A stretch of DNA of 64,000 bases from contig JBHGNT010000022.1 of assembly GCA_043228905.1 (NCBI GenBank), positions 434,001 to 498,000 of the forward strand. Reading direction: 5' to 3'. Below the pieces are notes generated by a model that was given only the letters and a program-made list of their open reading frames with translations, ran no database searches and was not told the DNA's origin. The position numbers and the translations under genes are program-made. The stretch comes from Azolla caroliniana. Its lineage: Eukaryota > Polypodiophyta. Each line of letters starts with the position of its first letter. Position 1 is the first letter of the stretch. Shown here piece after piece: positions 45,351-57,090 of the stretch.

Positions 45351-48300
45351 AATGAATACTCAAATGGGGAGCGCTCTCCCTAGCGAGAAGCTAGATCGAA
45401 ACAACTTTGCATCTTAGGAGTACAAGATGCACCAATACCTTGTCGGCCAAGGCTATTGGGGTTACATCAAAGGAGCACAAGAAAACCGACCTGAAGCGAA
45501 AGACGCCGACTACGCAACATGGGAGCAAGCGGCAGGCTGAGTGATGTATTGCTTGACGACATTTATTCACGACCACATGCTCGGCTACATTCGAGGAGCT
45601 GAGACGCCAAAGGAAGCGTGGGTGAATCTACGAAAGATTTTCGCTGCCAACACAACCGTGAGAAGCTTCAACTCCGCCAAGAGTTAAACAACATCCAACA
45701 AAGGGATATGTCCATCACGAGCTACACCTTGAAGATCAAGGAGCTTTGCGACTCGCTTGGCTCGATAAGCGTCAATGTGGACAATGAGGAGATCGTGCAA
45801 ATATGCTTCGGCGGCCTTGCACCACGGTTCGGTGCAATGAGGACCGTTGTATTAGCATGAGAGAATCCGCCCTCCTTCTTCGATCTTCAATCCATGTTGT
45901 TGGTCGAAGAAAACCATGTTCGAACAAGGAGCAATGCCTCGGAAGGCCACATGCTTTACTCACACTCGGACGGAGGAAGAGGACGTGGTCGTGCAAGAAG
46001 AGGCCGATTCGGCCAAGGACAAGGCAGACGAGGCCCGACTTATGAAAACAACTCGCAATTTCGGCATCAAGACGGAAGCCATTGAGGAACCTTCAGAAGA
46101 AGAGGGAGCTTCCATTCCGGTCCAAGCTGACAAAACTCAGTCGAATGTGGATATTGCGGAAAAATCAGTCACCACGAAGAAGACTGTCGTAAGAAGATGC
46201 GTGAGTCGGCTTCCACTAGCCAACAACTCACCAATTACACCACCAAATCCGATTATGATGATCGTGGCGGAATGTTCGTGATGAGACATAGAGCAAATTC
46301 TATGTCAGCTTCTACTTCAACTAGTGCCTCCGGTCCGGAAGATGTATGGTTTGTCAATTCTAGTGCCTCGAACCATATGATGTCTCATCAAGAATAGTTC
46401 CGAGAACTTCGAGAGCTGGAACGACCCAACTATGTCGAAACTAGAGATGACACTACGCATCCGATTCAGCACATCGTCAATGTCCCATTTGGCAAAGAAT
46501 GTAACCAAACTTTTATTAAAAATGTCTTGCATGTACCAACCATTACGAAGAATTTGGTCTCTGTCGGCCAAATTGTTGAGCACGGGATGCAAGTACGATT
46601 TAATCAAGGCGTTGCTTCATCGAAAAAGAGGGTTGACTCATCACTCACGGACGAAGAGAGGGCCGAATGTTCATTCTAAACTCGCACGAGATGAAATCGG
46701 CCATGTTCTCAAAGGGCATGAAAGCCGATTCCGACATAGAGTTATGGCACAAGCGGATTGGCCATATCAATTTGTGTGCCGCTTGCCAATTTGGCAAGCA
46801 ACATCGACACCCATTTCCGAAGGAACAAAACGTGAGCAAAGGCGTACTCAATGTAATTCATTCCGATGTATGGAGTTCGGCTCAGACGGCTACATTCGGC
46901 GGATGCCGATACTACGTGGCCTTCATTGACGACTTCTTAAGGCACACCTAGATCTACTCCATGCGGCAAAAGAGCAAAGTGTTCGGACACTTCCAAAAAT
47001 TTAAGAATGAAGTTGAGAAAGCCACGGGCCAACATGTGCGATGCCTTCGATCGGATGGAGCCAAGGAATATTTCTCGGATGAGTTTACAGCGTATCTCTG
47101 GAAAGAAGGAATTCGGTGAGAGTTTTTGTGTCTACATACGCCACAACAAAACTGAGTCGCCAAACAAAAGAATCGGCACATCCTCGAAGTCGCGTAGGCC
47201 CTGATGAACGAAAAGCACCTGCCGAAGTAGTATTGGGCAGAAGCGGCTAACACGGCCGTATACCTCATGAATCGGTGTACGACATCGGGTGTGCACAAAC
47301 TTACTCTGCACGAGAAGTTTTTCGAGAAGAAACCGGATCTATCACATGTTCGGATATTCGGCTCCGTTGCATACGCGCACATCCCCGACGAGAAGCGACA
47401 AAAGCTTGACACGAAGTCGGAGAAGTGTATCCTCGTAGGATACTCACTAGAGCAAAAGGGGTACAAGTGCTATAACCCCTCAACTCAAAAATCTCGAGTA
47501 AGTCGAGACATCGTTTTCGACGAGTCTGCATCTTGGTATGCACCAGAGACAACTTCAACTCCGATTCCGCTCGACCGGGAATCCGCCGAAATAGAGATAG
47601 AAGCCGAAGATCGGCTCGCGCGCACGTTCGAAGATAGCTCGATTACGACAAGGCTCAGTGGGCCACAAGAGCCTACGAGCGATCAAAGCACATCTCGGCC
47701 GAGTCCGAAGCTGGACAAAGGGAAGGCGAAAATGCAAGAGTATGAAGACGATCACTTCGACAACAACGAATCGACTCACTCCCTCGATAGTGAGTTCGAA
47801 GGCCTTGACATCCGGACAAATGGAGCGAAGAAAGCCTTAGTATCCACAAACAAGAAGCTCTGTCGATTCACTCGTGAAAAGAACCCCGTAAGCCGATTCG
47901 GCGGTAACAACGATTATATGGTGTACCATTACGTCTTTATGATGAAGGTAGCGACAGTACGGGAGCTGGAAACGTTTTCTGAAGCCGCGAAGAACCTCAA
48001 ATGGGTCGAAGCAATGAACGAGGAGATGTGGGCACTTTGCAAGAACGAAACATGGGATCTCGTTCCCCACTCACCGCACAAGAAGGCGATCGGTTGCAGA
48101 TGGATCTACAAGGTGAAGTATAACGCCAACGGCTCCGTAAACCGCTACAAAGCTCGACTCGTAGCAAAAGGATACGCACAAACACATGGAGTCGACTACG
48201 AACAGACATTTGCCCCGGTGGCAAAGATGACGACTGTGCGGACCGTAATTGCGCTCGCAACGGCGAAAGGGTGGCACCTCCATCAAATGGACGTAAAGAA

Positions 48301-49640
48301 CACCTTTCTTCAAGGTGAATTAGAAGAGGAGGTATACATGGTAAAACCACCCGGCTTCGAATCACGTACTCATCCGAAAGTCGTGTGCCCACTCAAGAAG
48401 GCACTCTACATCCTCAAGCAAACACCGCGTGCTTGGCATTCGAAGATTATGCAATATCTTTTTCATCAAATCTGCTTTCAAATGTCAAAATCCGACAACT
48501 CCCTCTACGTACGAAATGACTCTAGAAGCTCGATTGTCATCATCCTATACATGGATGATCTGGTCATTGGAGGAGAAAGTTTAGTCGACATCAACAAGGC
48601 AGAATCCCTCCTCTCCAACAAATTCGAGATGACGGACATGAAGGAACTTCATTACTTCCGAGGCATCGAAGTAATTCAGATTCCGACTGGCTTATGATCT
48701 CTCAACGACACTACATTCTCAACTTATTATACAAGTTCAGGATGACAGAGTGCAAATCTGTGGCAACCCCTCTTGATTGAAACCTAAAACTAGATGCTAA
48801 CTCCGGCACAGACGAGTGCGAGCTGACTCAATATCGACAACTGATCGGGAGCCTCATCTATCTCACGTCACTCGAGCTGACCTCAACTATCCGGTCGGCC
48901 TCCTTGGCCAATTCATGCAAACTCTGTGAGATATCCATTTCGATTGCGCTAAGCGGGTATTACGATACGTGAGTGGCACAATGGATTACGACATCCTCTA
49001 CGCATCGGCCACACCAATTTGATTCAAAGGGTACACGGATGCCGATTGGGTCGGCTATAGGGCTGATCGATGATCGACCTCCAGATTTGTCTTCTCACTC
49101 AGTAGCGGGGCAATATCTTGGAGTAGTAAGAAGCAGCCTACCATCACACTTTCGAGTACGGAAGCTAAATACAAGGGTGCAATCGTAGCTGCATGTGAAG
49201 CCGTATGGCTCAAGAGGATTTTGAAGGATCTGGGCGTTCTCATCAAGGATCCAACTCCCATTTACTGCGACAACATGAGCAATATATATTTGGCTCGGAA
49301 CCCGGTGTTCCATGCACGCACAAAGCATATCGAAGTGCACTACCACTTCATTCGAGAGCGTGTTTAGGTCAGAGATGTTGATCTTCTACACATCAACACG
49401 AATCTTCAGACAACTGACATCTTCACCAAGGCCCTAGGAGCCGACAAGCTTCGACAATTCATGTCAGACCTTGGATTGACGATCCCTGACTTTCCAAGCT
49501 TGAGGGGGGGTACAAGCGAGAACCAGATATCGTCTGAACCGGGTACGAGCCGAAGCGGACACCGAAGATCGTCTGAACCAGATACCAGCCGAAGTGAACA
49601 TCAATTGAAAGGAACCGACCCGAGTTGAGCTTGAGGGGGT
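45351..49640 (+). pseudogene. Copia H gag-pol, multiply disrupted
   Basis: From ATG 45351 (MNTQMGSALPSEKLDRNN) gag is read with stops near 45416 and 45538 and a shift near 45655. The zinc knuckle is CGYCGKISHHEEDC (about 46152-46195). The protease reads WFVNSSASNHMMS, with DSG changed to NSS, so it is inactive. Pre-integrase and integrase finger (LWHKRIGHINL, CAACQFGKQHRHPF) and integrase segments (VIHSDVWSSAQT, FIDDFLRHT) are broken by shifts and stops at 46400-47230. From 47267 a 476-codon frame holds the integrase C-terminus and RT (WIYKVKYNANGSVNRYKARL, HQMDVKNTFLQGELEEEVYM, catalytic LYMDDLVIGG near 48547-48576). RNase H at 48.9-49.5 kb has further stops. Elements C and G are relatives. 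Confidence 0.92.
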
Positions 49641-49641
49641 G
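49629..49641 (+). other. Polypurine tract of copia H
   Basis: gcttgagggggtg directly precedes the 3' LTR start. Confidence 0.9.
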
Positions 49642-50092
49642 TGTTGAGAATCAAGCTCAACATAGTGCAACGTGTGAACACACCTTTTGAGAATCTATGA
49701 TTACTCAAAGGTCAAGAGTCACACCAATACTCTCTACACATTAACTATGTGTCATAGAATCATATTCTATAACACATAACTAATGAGTTACATATTCCCC
49801 ATGACTATGAGTCTTCACATTCCCCAAGAGAGAGTGGTTGTAGTAGTTAGTTAATGAAGAGAGAGGGTGACTATATATAAAGCACCCTCCTCATACTTCA
49901 TATTAAGTCGGTTGTGACTCCTTGTAATGCTACATTTTGTATTTCCTATGAATCTACTTGTGAATATACACCTTCTTCTTAATTATTCCTTGTTCTATCT
50001 ATCTTGTGTTCTCTCTTCTCTCTAATTCCTCTCACACATACACATAACACACATCTTTTTTGCTACACAAGAATTATACCCGATTCTTTACA
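49642..50092 (+). repeat. 3' LTR of copia H
   Basis: 451 bp, TGTTGAG..TTTACA, followed by the duplicated CCAAC. Confidence 0.95.
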
Positions 50093-50097
50093 CCAAC

Positions 50098-50795
50098 TTA
50101 TGCCAAGATAAGGGCGAAATACCAAGACATACGAGGACCCTCTCCCACCCTCTCCAAACTAGTAGATACCTCGGATATAAAGAGACTAGGTAGGTATATC
50201 TTAGAGCTAAAACAACATAGGGAGAATACATTACAAAGTGTTAACCATAACCCTTTTAATATTCACCAACATGTAACTAATGTAATTTTTCAGGAACAAG
50301 GGGAGACGATAAATGTGGACACACCTACACCACTCAGCCTCTCTCTTGATGAAGCAAAAATGCAAAGAACAACCAAACGCCCTCGGATGTTGGGCTTCAA
50401 AGCAACTCAACGTGGAGTAGAAACAATTAAGAAGATAAAGGAATGGGTATTGCGTCGCTTAGAAGCTATGGTTGGGGTACCGTTTACATTGGGACCACGA
50501 GCCACATCCACATCGAAACCCTTTCACCTCTCGCTTCTTTTCACAAGACTTGGATGAAAATGAAACTAGGCCTAGTATAAAGCCATTTCCTTATAGAACA
50601 TGTTTTTTTTTACTAGAATTGTTCAACTTAAGCTCTATTTTATTTTTATTTATTTTTATGTTTACTTTCAATGAATGGGTAAATACCCATTTTTGTTATA
50701 AACCAATTGTCACATGGGCCAATTTTGACGTTAATATGCCTTTTTTTCATTCTTTCTTTATAGTGTCAACTAAAAACGGAGAGAGTTTATGAACC
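50098..50795 (+). pseudogene. LINE-type C-terminal fragment, downstream part
   Basis: It continues the frame interrupted by copia H: TYAKIRAKYQDIRGPSPTLS, VDTSDIKRLGRYILELKQHR, then NHNPFNIHQHVTNVIFQEQG and a basic stretch. The frame runs to about 50557. I recognise only the finger-plus-helical-tail pattern of a non-LTR retrotransposon C-terminus. The region beyond the stop is AT-rich. Confidence 0.5.
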
Positions 50796-51484
50796 TTTAT
50801 TTTAATTAATTAATTAATTTAAAAAAAAACAAATATTTTTATATTTATTATAGAAATATAATTAGTGTGCAGTCTCATTTTTAATGTGAAGATAAAAATA
50901 TCCATAAATTTTGGGAGAAGAAAAAGTGAGTAATTAATGATCCTTTATTTTATTTTATTTATTTATTAAAAATAAAACGAATACTTTTAGATTTACTATA
51001 AAAATTCATTAGTGTCAAGTCACTCTTTTATATCCTAGGAAACTAAAATGAGGGAGTTCGTGTACTCTTTTCTTTTTATTGGGTTAAACAAACACTTGAC
51101 CATGCATTCGTATACGTATTCGTTTGCATTCGAATGGAAAACCCCACGAATGCGAATATGTCAATCTATGGATGGGACTATTACATTTGAGTTTCTTTTA
51201 CCTTGTTAGTTACGTTAGACTAATTGTGACAATTCTTGATGAGAAGTTGTTCCTTAAGAATTGGCTATAAGTAGCCTCAATGTAATAAAAAATTTGTTCA
51301 TCAAATTTAGATAAACATCAAATAGTTCATTCCATCTCTTTTTCTTGTTTCTTCTTCATAAATCTTTGTTTTTATTAAAACAATATGATTTCATACAAAC
51401 TATACTATCTTAACCACTTAGTTATCGCGATAAGCCATTTGATGCACTTACTAGTAACCATAGTATGGGGCAAACCTTAACACC

Positions 51485-51610
51485 AAAGTCCGTATTGGAT
51501 AACCGACATCAGGATATTCAAGATTGTGGTTATTATGTGATGCATTTTATTCTAATGCTCATTGAGAAGTTTCCACAAGGCTTACGTTCAGCAATTTTGG
51601 TAAGTATTGT
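51485..51610 (+). pseudogene. Remnant of a ULP1-like (C48) cysteine protease C-terminus
   Basis: The plus frame reads VLDNRHQDIQDCGYYVMHF then LMLIEKFPQGLRSA. The Q..x..DCGYYV block (DCG at 51522-51530) corresponds to the catalytic Cys motif of SUMO-type proteases, also common as ULP1-like domains in plant MULE and CACTA transposons. The rest of the domain is absent and stops lie on either side, so it is a fragment, probably of transposon origin. Confidence 0.45.
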
Positions 51611-51639
51611 ATTGTCCTACTTAGTTGGCAATACACTTG

Positions 51640-53169
51640 GTTAATGACGCATCAATAGATTCCTCTATGAAGCAAACCTTTTATCAATGTCAATATATCA
51701 TGACGTTGAAAAAACGTGGAGGCTAACACTTCACACATTATACTACATATGTTGCATCTAACTACAAAACCATCTTTTTCGTCGAATGAGGAAATTGTGT
51801 GCATTAGTAAATGTTAGAGCCCATCCCATAGTGTGCCATCTGAACCATTGTTTCCATATGAGTTGGTTCATATTCTCTTTGATGTGAGATATGGCGTTGG
51901 GACATATGTGATGAGACTAATTGACTATGCACATTATCCCATAAACTTTAATACAATGCTCTACCTTTTGACTTTGCTTTCAACACATCATTGACCAAAA
52001 TTTCTCTCACAATCACAACGTGCATTCTCTATTGCAATTTGCAACATTCATTGGTAAAGTTCTTGAACATTGAAAGTTCCTACTCACTTTTGATGCATTA
52101 CATGAAATCATTTATAATTTTAGTCTTGTAGATCATATACAATCACTCAAAACGATAATAAAATCTCTCGCTTACTCTCTCTTTTCTTTTTTCATAGATA
52201 TATGTTTGTTATTAAAACAAGATGATAACACAACCCTTGCTATCTCCATTAGTAGTGATATGGCAAGGTAAACCCTCTCAAGTGTTATATTAGAAATTTA
52301 GATGGCATGATTCTACCTCATCTTGGGACAATGTCCCCATACACCATAGCTGCAAGATTTGCCAAATCAACTTCCCTTTCATACTATGGAGTTACCCCAA
52401 GGAGTCAATCAAACAAGAACCCATGTTTGGTGGTAAAATTAAATCACATCCCCCACGATAATCAAAGACAACCTAATATGATGGCACAGGTATAGCTTTA
52501 TCACGACACACACTCTCTCTCTCCCATAATTCTTTATTCCATAGGTCAAATTTGGCCTCATCATGGACGATAACACATCTCCAACAATACCCAATATTTC
52601 TCTCACAATCATAGTGTGCACTCTCAAGTGCGGCATTCATTAGTAAAGTTTTTGAAACATCAAGAGCCACTACTCACTTAGATACCTGTTATGTTTTGAA
52701 ACATCAAGAACTACTACTCACACTTGTATCATCAGGAATCTGACTTTAGTAGAAGCAAAGAGATGAATAAGAAAATCATGGGAAGGTCTACACAGCCCTA
52801 ACAGAATGAATGCATGTGTACGATAAGTCCCGTACAAACACATTACCATATTGACAGATACCTGAAAAAAAGAACTGTAGAACAAATTTCATCCAATCGC
52901 TATCTATTTTAGATGTAATTGGAACATTAGTTTAGAATGGCTTTCATTGCAATGCAACATCTCGATTTCAAGTTCTATATCAATTACGTGATATGATAAC
53001 ATGCTTGAGAAAATAACTTCCTCTCATTATGATCTCACCATGATGATGTCCTTTTACACATTTCTATATTCGGCAAAAACATTGTTTTCATCACCTGTCA
53101 TATCATATCAATATTGTCTCTGTTCTACATTCTAAATAAAGAAGTAACAAAATCCACAGAGCTATCATT
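51640..53169. other. Gene-free interval with a diverged duplication
   Basis: No gene is supported. A block of about 110 bp at 51980-52095 (atttctctcacaatcac..ttcattggtaaagttcttga) recurs in diverged form at 52588-52680. The 3' UTR of ALG8 should lie at the right end. Confidence 0.5.
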
Positions 53170-56120
53170 TTACCTGAGATTACACACATACAAGAATTGT
53201 TTGATCCATATATATAGCATGCCTAATGCGCAATAGACTGATGTGAGCATGAGGGGGAGAAATGGCAGTGCTCCGTTGAATGCTACATTGTGAAAGAATT
53301 GACCATATATCTCCACTAGAATTAGTCCTGTCATATAAGCTAATTCACCATGGCCAAGTAGCTTTACTGATATCCCTTGCTCATTCAATCGATCATCATG
53401 CTCATATTTAGAATCTCCATAAGAAGGGGTATCTTCAGAATTATGGGATCGAAAATAGATGGAAAACAATACCCACATCACCAAACTGTAAAGAATAAGA
53501 AGAACAACCTTGATGGGATATTCCCTTGGCTCAAACAGAAGGGGGAAAAGTGAATAATATGACACTGGAAGAAACAAAAAAATCATCAAATCTTAGATAA
53601 TAACACCATGGCAACTTGGATTTCAAACTAGCTATCTCAAAGTATTGAAACTTCATCAGGTCAAAAAGTTTTACCAGTAACATAAAAATCTGGTTATCAT
53701 ATATTATGGTATGAAAGGATAGTATTTTTTTCTGTAACATTCATTTCCTTGCTCTTAGTAAAAATCACATACCTACTAGAATTTTTCTTAGGACAAGCGC
53801 TGCACTAACAAGCATACGAGGATATCAAAATAGTACAGCAGTTTGAGTTACGGTTATTATATATATCTTATGAAATCTATTAAACTTTATTTTGCTAGAA
53901 TTCATAATTTCATTTACTTCGACCATTACTACTGCTACTTACAGATATTCTATGATTTCAAAACAACACACAACCCATTAAGATTACATGCACAATTAAC
54001 TCGAGTAAGTTTCTACAAAGAAAAACTTTACCTATAGAGAGGAAAAAGAATTCTTGTGCACTGTTTAAAGATTTGACAGCCACCAAGCTGAGAGGAATCA
54101 GAAAGTGAAGGCAAGCTTTTTCATGAACATGCCAACCGAACATAAATCCACAATAGTACGCATATGCCACTGAGAAAATCACATCTTCCTTCCTTGGTCT
54201 CTTCCAAAGCTTTAGTAAACATGGTGATATTGTGAGAATTACGAGTAGCATTGTGGTCAATGGAGTGATCTAAGTAAATAAAGCAAAAATGTTAGCACAA
54301 GGATGAAACAAATTCATGATTGTTATTCATAAACAACAATAGCAATCCAAAATAGCAAGATGATATTGTGAGAACCACGAGTGCCATAGAGTTGCCAAAA
54401 GGAGTGAACTAAGAAAATAAGCAAAAAGTTTGTTAGCACAACTACAAGCTTTAAACAATTTTCATGTTTATACATCAAAAGAATTTCATGTTTAAATGTC
54501 AATCTATTTCATTTTTAAGTGTCAAAACAGTTTATGGATGAAGTATTTCACAATAATAACGATATTCATATGAAAAAGAATTCTTATTAACCTGAGGTAG
54601 AACGACATGGAGTTTTGAATCGCCGACTAACCCGCCAGTCATTGATGCCTCTTGTAGCTCCAAATGAAAGCCAAGCTTTCTGAGCAAGTGACTAAGCACT
54701 TTATCTACAATATTATATAAAGCCCAAACATTTGGAGCCCAATATGCATGGCATAACCCACGACCAAATGGAAAAAGTCGCCTCAAAACTTGATCCATCT
54801 GTTCTGTTGAACGTTCACACATTGACAACATCAAGCTTCTATCCACCCGCTCTGAATTCATAAACATAAGGAATTGAAAAAGGAAAGAAAACTTTACCAA
54901 CATCTACCGGTTAACTCTTCAACAAATTCCCAAACCACCCTTTTTATCTCCGAAATTCTCAAAGAGCACTCTAATTTACCTTTAGAGCACAATGATGCTG
55001 ACTAAATGAATGATGCATCTATTATATGGCAATGTCCTTGACAGGCAACGACAGAGAAATCCCCTGAAAAGTTAGCTCTATTTCATAATTCCAAAAAACC
55101 CAAGAAGAATGTAATATTTTGGTTCACAGGAAATATTGAACTCGTTCAAATGAAAACTAAATGCATTTTCTGGGGAATATTAGGAAATATGAAGCATATC
55201 TTCAGGACTTTTCAAAATATTACGGGCACAGTTGGGAATTTGTGAAAATTAATGAGCAAATTTGGTAAATTTCCCCCAACATGAGGAAGGAATTTTACCT
55301 GTCTATAGTAGATGAATGGTCCGAAAGCAGCTAAAACAACACAAATCACTGATCCGCCAAGCTTCAAGAATCGGAAGAGATCCTTGCAATAATGCCGAAG
55401 AAGATATACGAAAAAAACGGGTGCGGCAACAGCAAAAAGATGCTTAAAACACAATAAAATCGCGAAAAGGATTCCCCCTTTCAGATCCTCCCCATCTCGA
55501 ATATAAGTGATCGAAAGAATCAACATTCCGAGAAGAAAGCCATTATACTGAAAATGCACATGATCCACCATAAAAAGTCCAGGAGAAAGCAACACCGCTA
55601 CACATACAACCAACCTTCGCAGATTCGACGGCCACTGCTTGACACATTGCCATAGTGCGGAGTAAAGCAAAAGGTCGGAGAATATAACAGAAAATCGTTG
55701 AAAATAGATCACTTGAGTTGCTTTGGAGAACTCCATGCCTTTGCGCAGATCTACCATGACGGGATCGATAACCCGAGCAAAAAGAGAGAGAAAAAGCTCA
55801 TACCAGGCGAAGAAAGGAGGATAATCGAGGGTCCATTGGCTCGTTTCATCGAAATACCATCGATCAATGGGGAGAGAAGAAGTTATGGCCATCCAATTCC
55901 GGTGGACTTCTAAGTCAGTGCTGTGGTATGATGGAAGGAGAAGAAGTTTGATGCAGGTAGAGAGGCTAGCTACCCACCATAGCTCTGGGAACCCATCCTG
56001 AACCCGCTTCTGCTCCTTGTTATATGTCATGCTGCTCTTCCCCTTCTTCTTCTGATCAGTCCTGTTCTCTTCTTTCTTCATTCCAATCTTGTGCTTCTCC
56101 TTCTTGGGCTCCATGGCCAT
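53170..56120 (-). CDS. ALG8: ALG8-type dolichyl-P-glucose alpha-1,3-glucosyltransferase, complete, 4 exons
   Basis: ALG8 adds the second glucose, from dolichyl-P-glucose, to the dolichol-linked Glc1Man9GlcNAc2 precursor in the ER membrane, ahead of N-glycosylation. Exons on the minus strand: 56120-55299, 54798-54592, 54269-54032 and 53564-53170, giving 553 residues with consistent phases and GT-AG introns. Features: a Lys-rich cytosolic tail (about residues 1-45), then a luminal loop with [20 protein letters not shown] carrying the acidic D-x-E motif, and [13 protein letters not shown]. Multiple hydrophobic segments follow ([57 protein letters not shown]), then [20 protein letters not shown] and [20 protein letters not shown], both hallmarks of the ALG6/ALG8 family. 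The C-terminus is [20 protein letters not shown].. with TAA at 53172-53170. The N-terminal extension is longer than I would expect. No lesion seen. Confidence 0.94.
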
Positions 56121-56165
56121 GGCAGCAGCAGAATTATGCAGAGAAAAGCAGGAAGGATTGAAGCA

Positions 56166-56413
56166 TATAGTACGTAAAATTCGTGTTCGTCTAGCATAAC
56201 ATTCGTTTTTCCTACGTTAGGGAAACGAATGCGAATGTTATTCAAACATTCTTGTCTTTTTTTACCAATTTTTTAATGTTTTTTTTTCCATTTTTAGGCT
56301 TATTTAATAAATAGTAGTTAATCCAAAAGTACGGTATTTATCATTCTTTGAGGGTGTTTTTCTTACGAGAATGATTGAAACATTCGTGTATGGTACGTAT
56401 GGTTCATACTATA
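56166..56413. mobile_element. 248-bp MITE-like insertion just upstream of ALG8, TSD GATTGAAGCA
   Basis: GATTGAAGCA occurs at 56156-56165 and 56414-56423. Between them the sequence starts TATAGTACG and ends CATACTATA (7-bp inverted ends TATAGTA). Attcg-rich subterminal stretches occur on both sides. A 10-bp duplication would fit a Mutator-like element, though 8 or 9 bp plus chance is possible. It begins 46 bp upstream of the ALG8 ATG, so it lies in the 5' UTR or core promoter. Confidence 0.65.
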
Positions 56414-56595
56414 GATTGAAGCATAGTACATATTTGTGAGGCTCCCCCATGTTTTCCCCTAATTACAGAAATGCCCCTACTATTCTTTTGATCTTTTGAT
56501 CTATCTACAAAGATGACCTTCAAACCTTTCACTCTGTCCAATCACCCAACAGGACATACTTTTCTCACTCATGCCTCTCTTGATCACTACATCAA

Positions 56596-57090
56596 GTATT
56601 CGGATTAACATAACTAAATATATAGTTATGTTAATCCGAATACCAGAGTTATAATTGTATATAGTTATGTTAATCCGAATACCAGAGCAAATAATTGTAT
56701 ATAGCTATGTTAATCCGAATACCAGAGCAAATAATTGTATATAGCTATGTTAATCCGAATACTAGAGCAAATAATTATATATAGCTATGTTAATCCGAAT
56801 ACCAGAGCAAATAATTGTATATAGTTATGTTAAATCCGAATACCAAAGGAATCATTTTTGTATTTCTTCTCTTATTATATATAGTTATGTTAATCCGAAT
56901 ACCAGAGCAAATAATTGTATATAGCTATGTTAATCCAAATACCAGAGCTATAATTGTATATAGTTATGTTAATCCGAATACAGGAGCAAATAATTGTAAT
57001 AGTTATGTTAATCCGAATACCAAATCAAATAATTGTATATAGTTATGTTAATCCGAATACCAGAGCAATCATTTATGTATTTCTTCTCTT
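56596..57090. repeat. Minisatellite of 11 units of about 40 bp, opening with a 20-bp perfect inverted repeat
   Basis: The core gttatgttaatccgaatacc, then agagcaaataattgtatata, is repeated 11 times between about 56622 and 57065. Units 6 and 11 are followed by the same tail (aatcat..tgtatttcttctcttattat), showing a larger duplication step. The array starts with an inverted copy at 56596-56615 pairing with 56624-56643 over an 8-nt loop. It lies between ALG8 and the CHR10-like gene. Confidence 0.92.

Larger units (their letters stand above)
44724..50092 (+). mobile_element. Complete Ty1/copia retrotransposon H, TSD CCAAC
   Basis: Two LTRs (44724-45194 and 49642-50092) begin TGTTGAG and end TTTACA. 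CCAAC flanks the element at 44719-44723 and 50093-50097. A perfect primer-binding site and a polypurine tract are in place. Total 5369 bp. The LTRs are nearly identical apart from one rearranged stretch, so insertion is fairly recent. Yet gag-pol has many stops and shifts, so it was probably copied in trans. It lies in a LINE fragment inside the hAT-like element. Confidence 0.95.
43230..51170. mobile_element. 7.9-kb hAT-like element with nested LINE and copia sequences, TSD GATGGGAC
   Basis: The left end CATAGATTGACGCATGCG and the right end ..TGTCAATCTATG form inverted repeats. GATGGGAC flanks them at 43222-43229 and 51171-51178. The outer 190 bp on the left and 380 bp on the right match the 631-bp element at 26936-27566. 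Between them lie a minus-strand LINE fragment, a plus-strand LINE fragment with a tandem array, and copia H. Without H the element is about 2.6 kb. No transposase is recognisable, so it is non-autonomous. Confidence 0.82.

Noticed and set aside
47301-48392. Minus-strand open frames in copia H
   Set aside because: Shadows of the integrase/RT frame on the plus strand.
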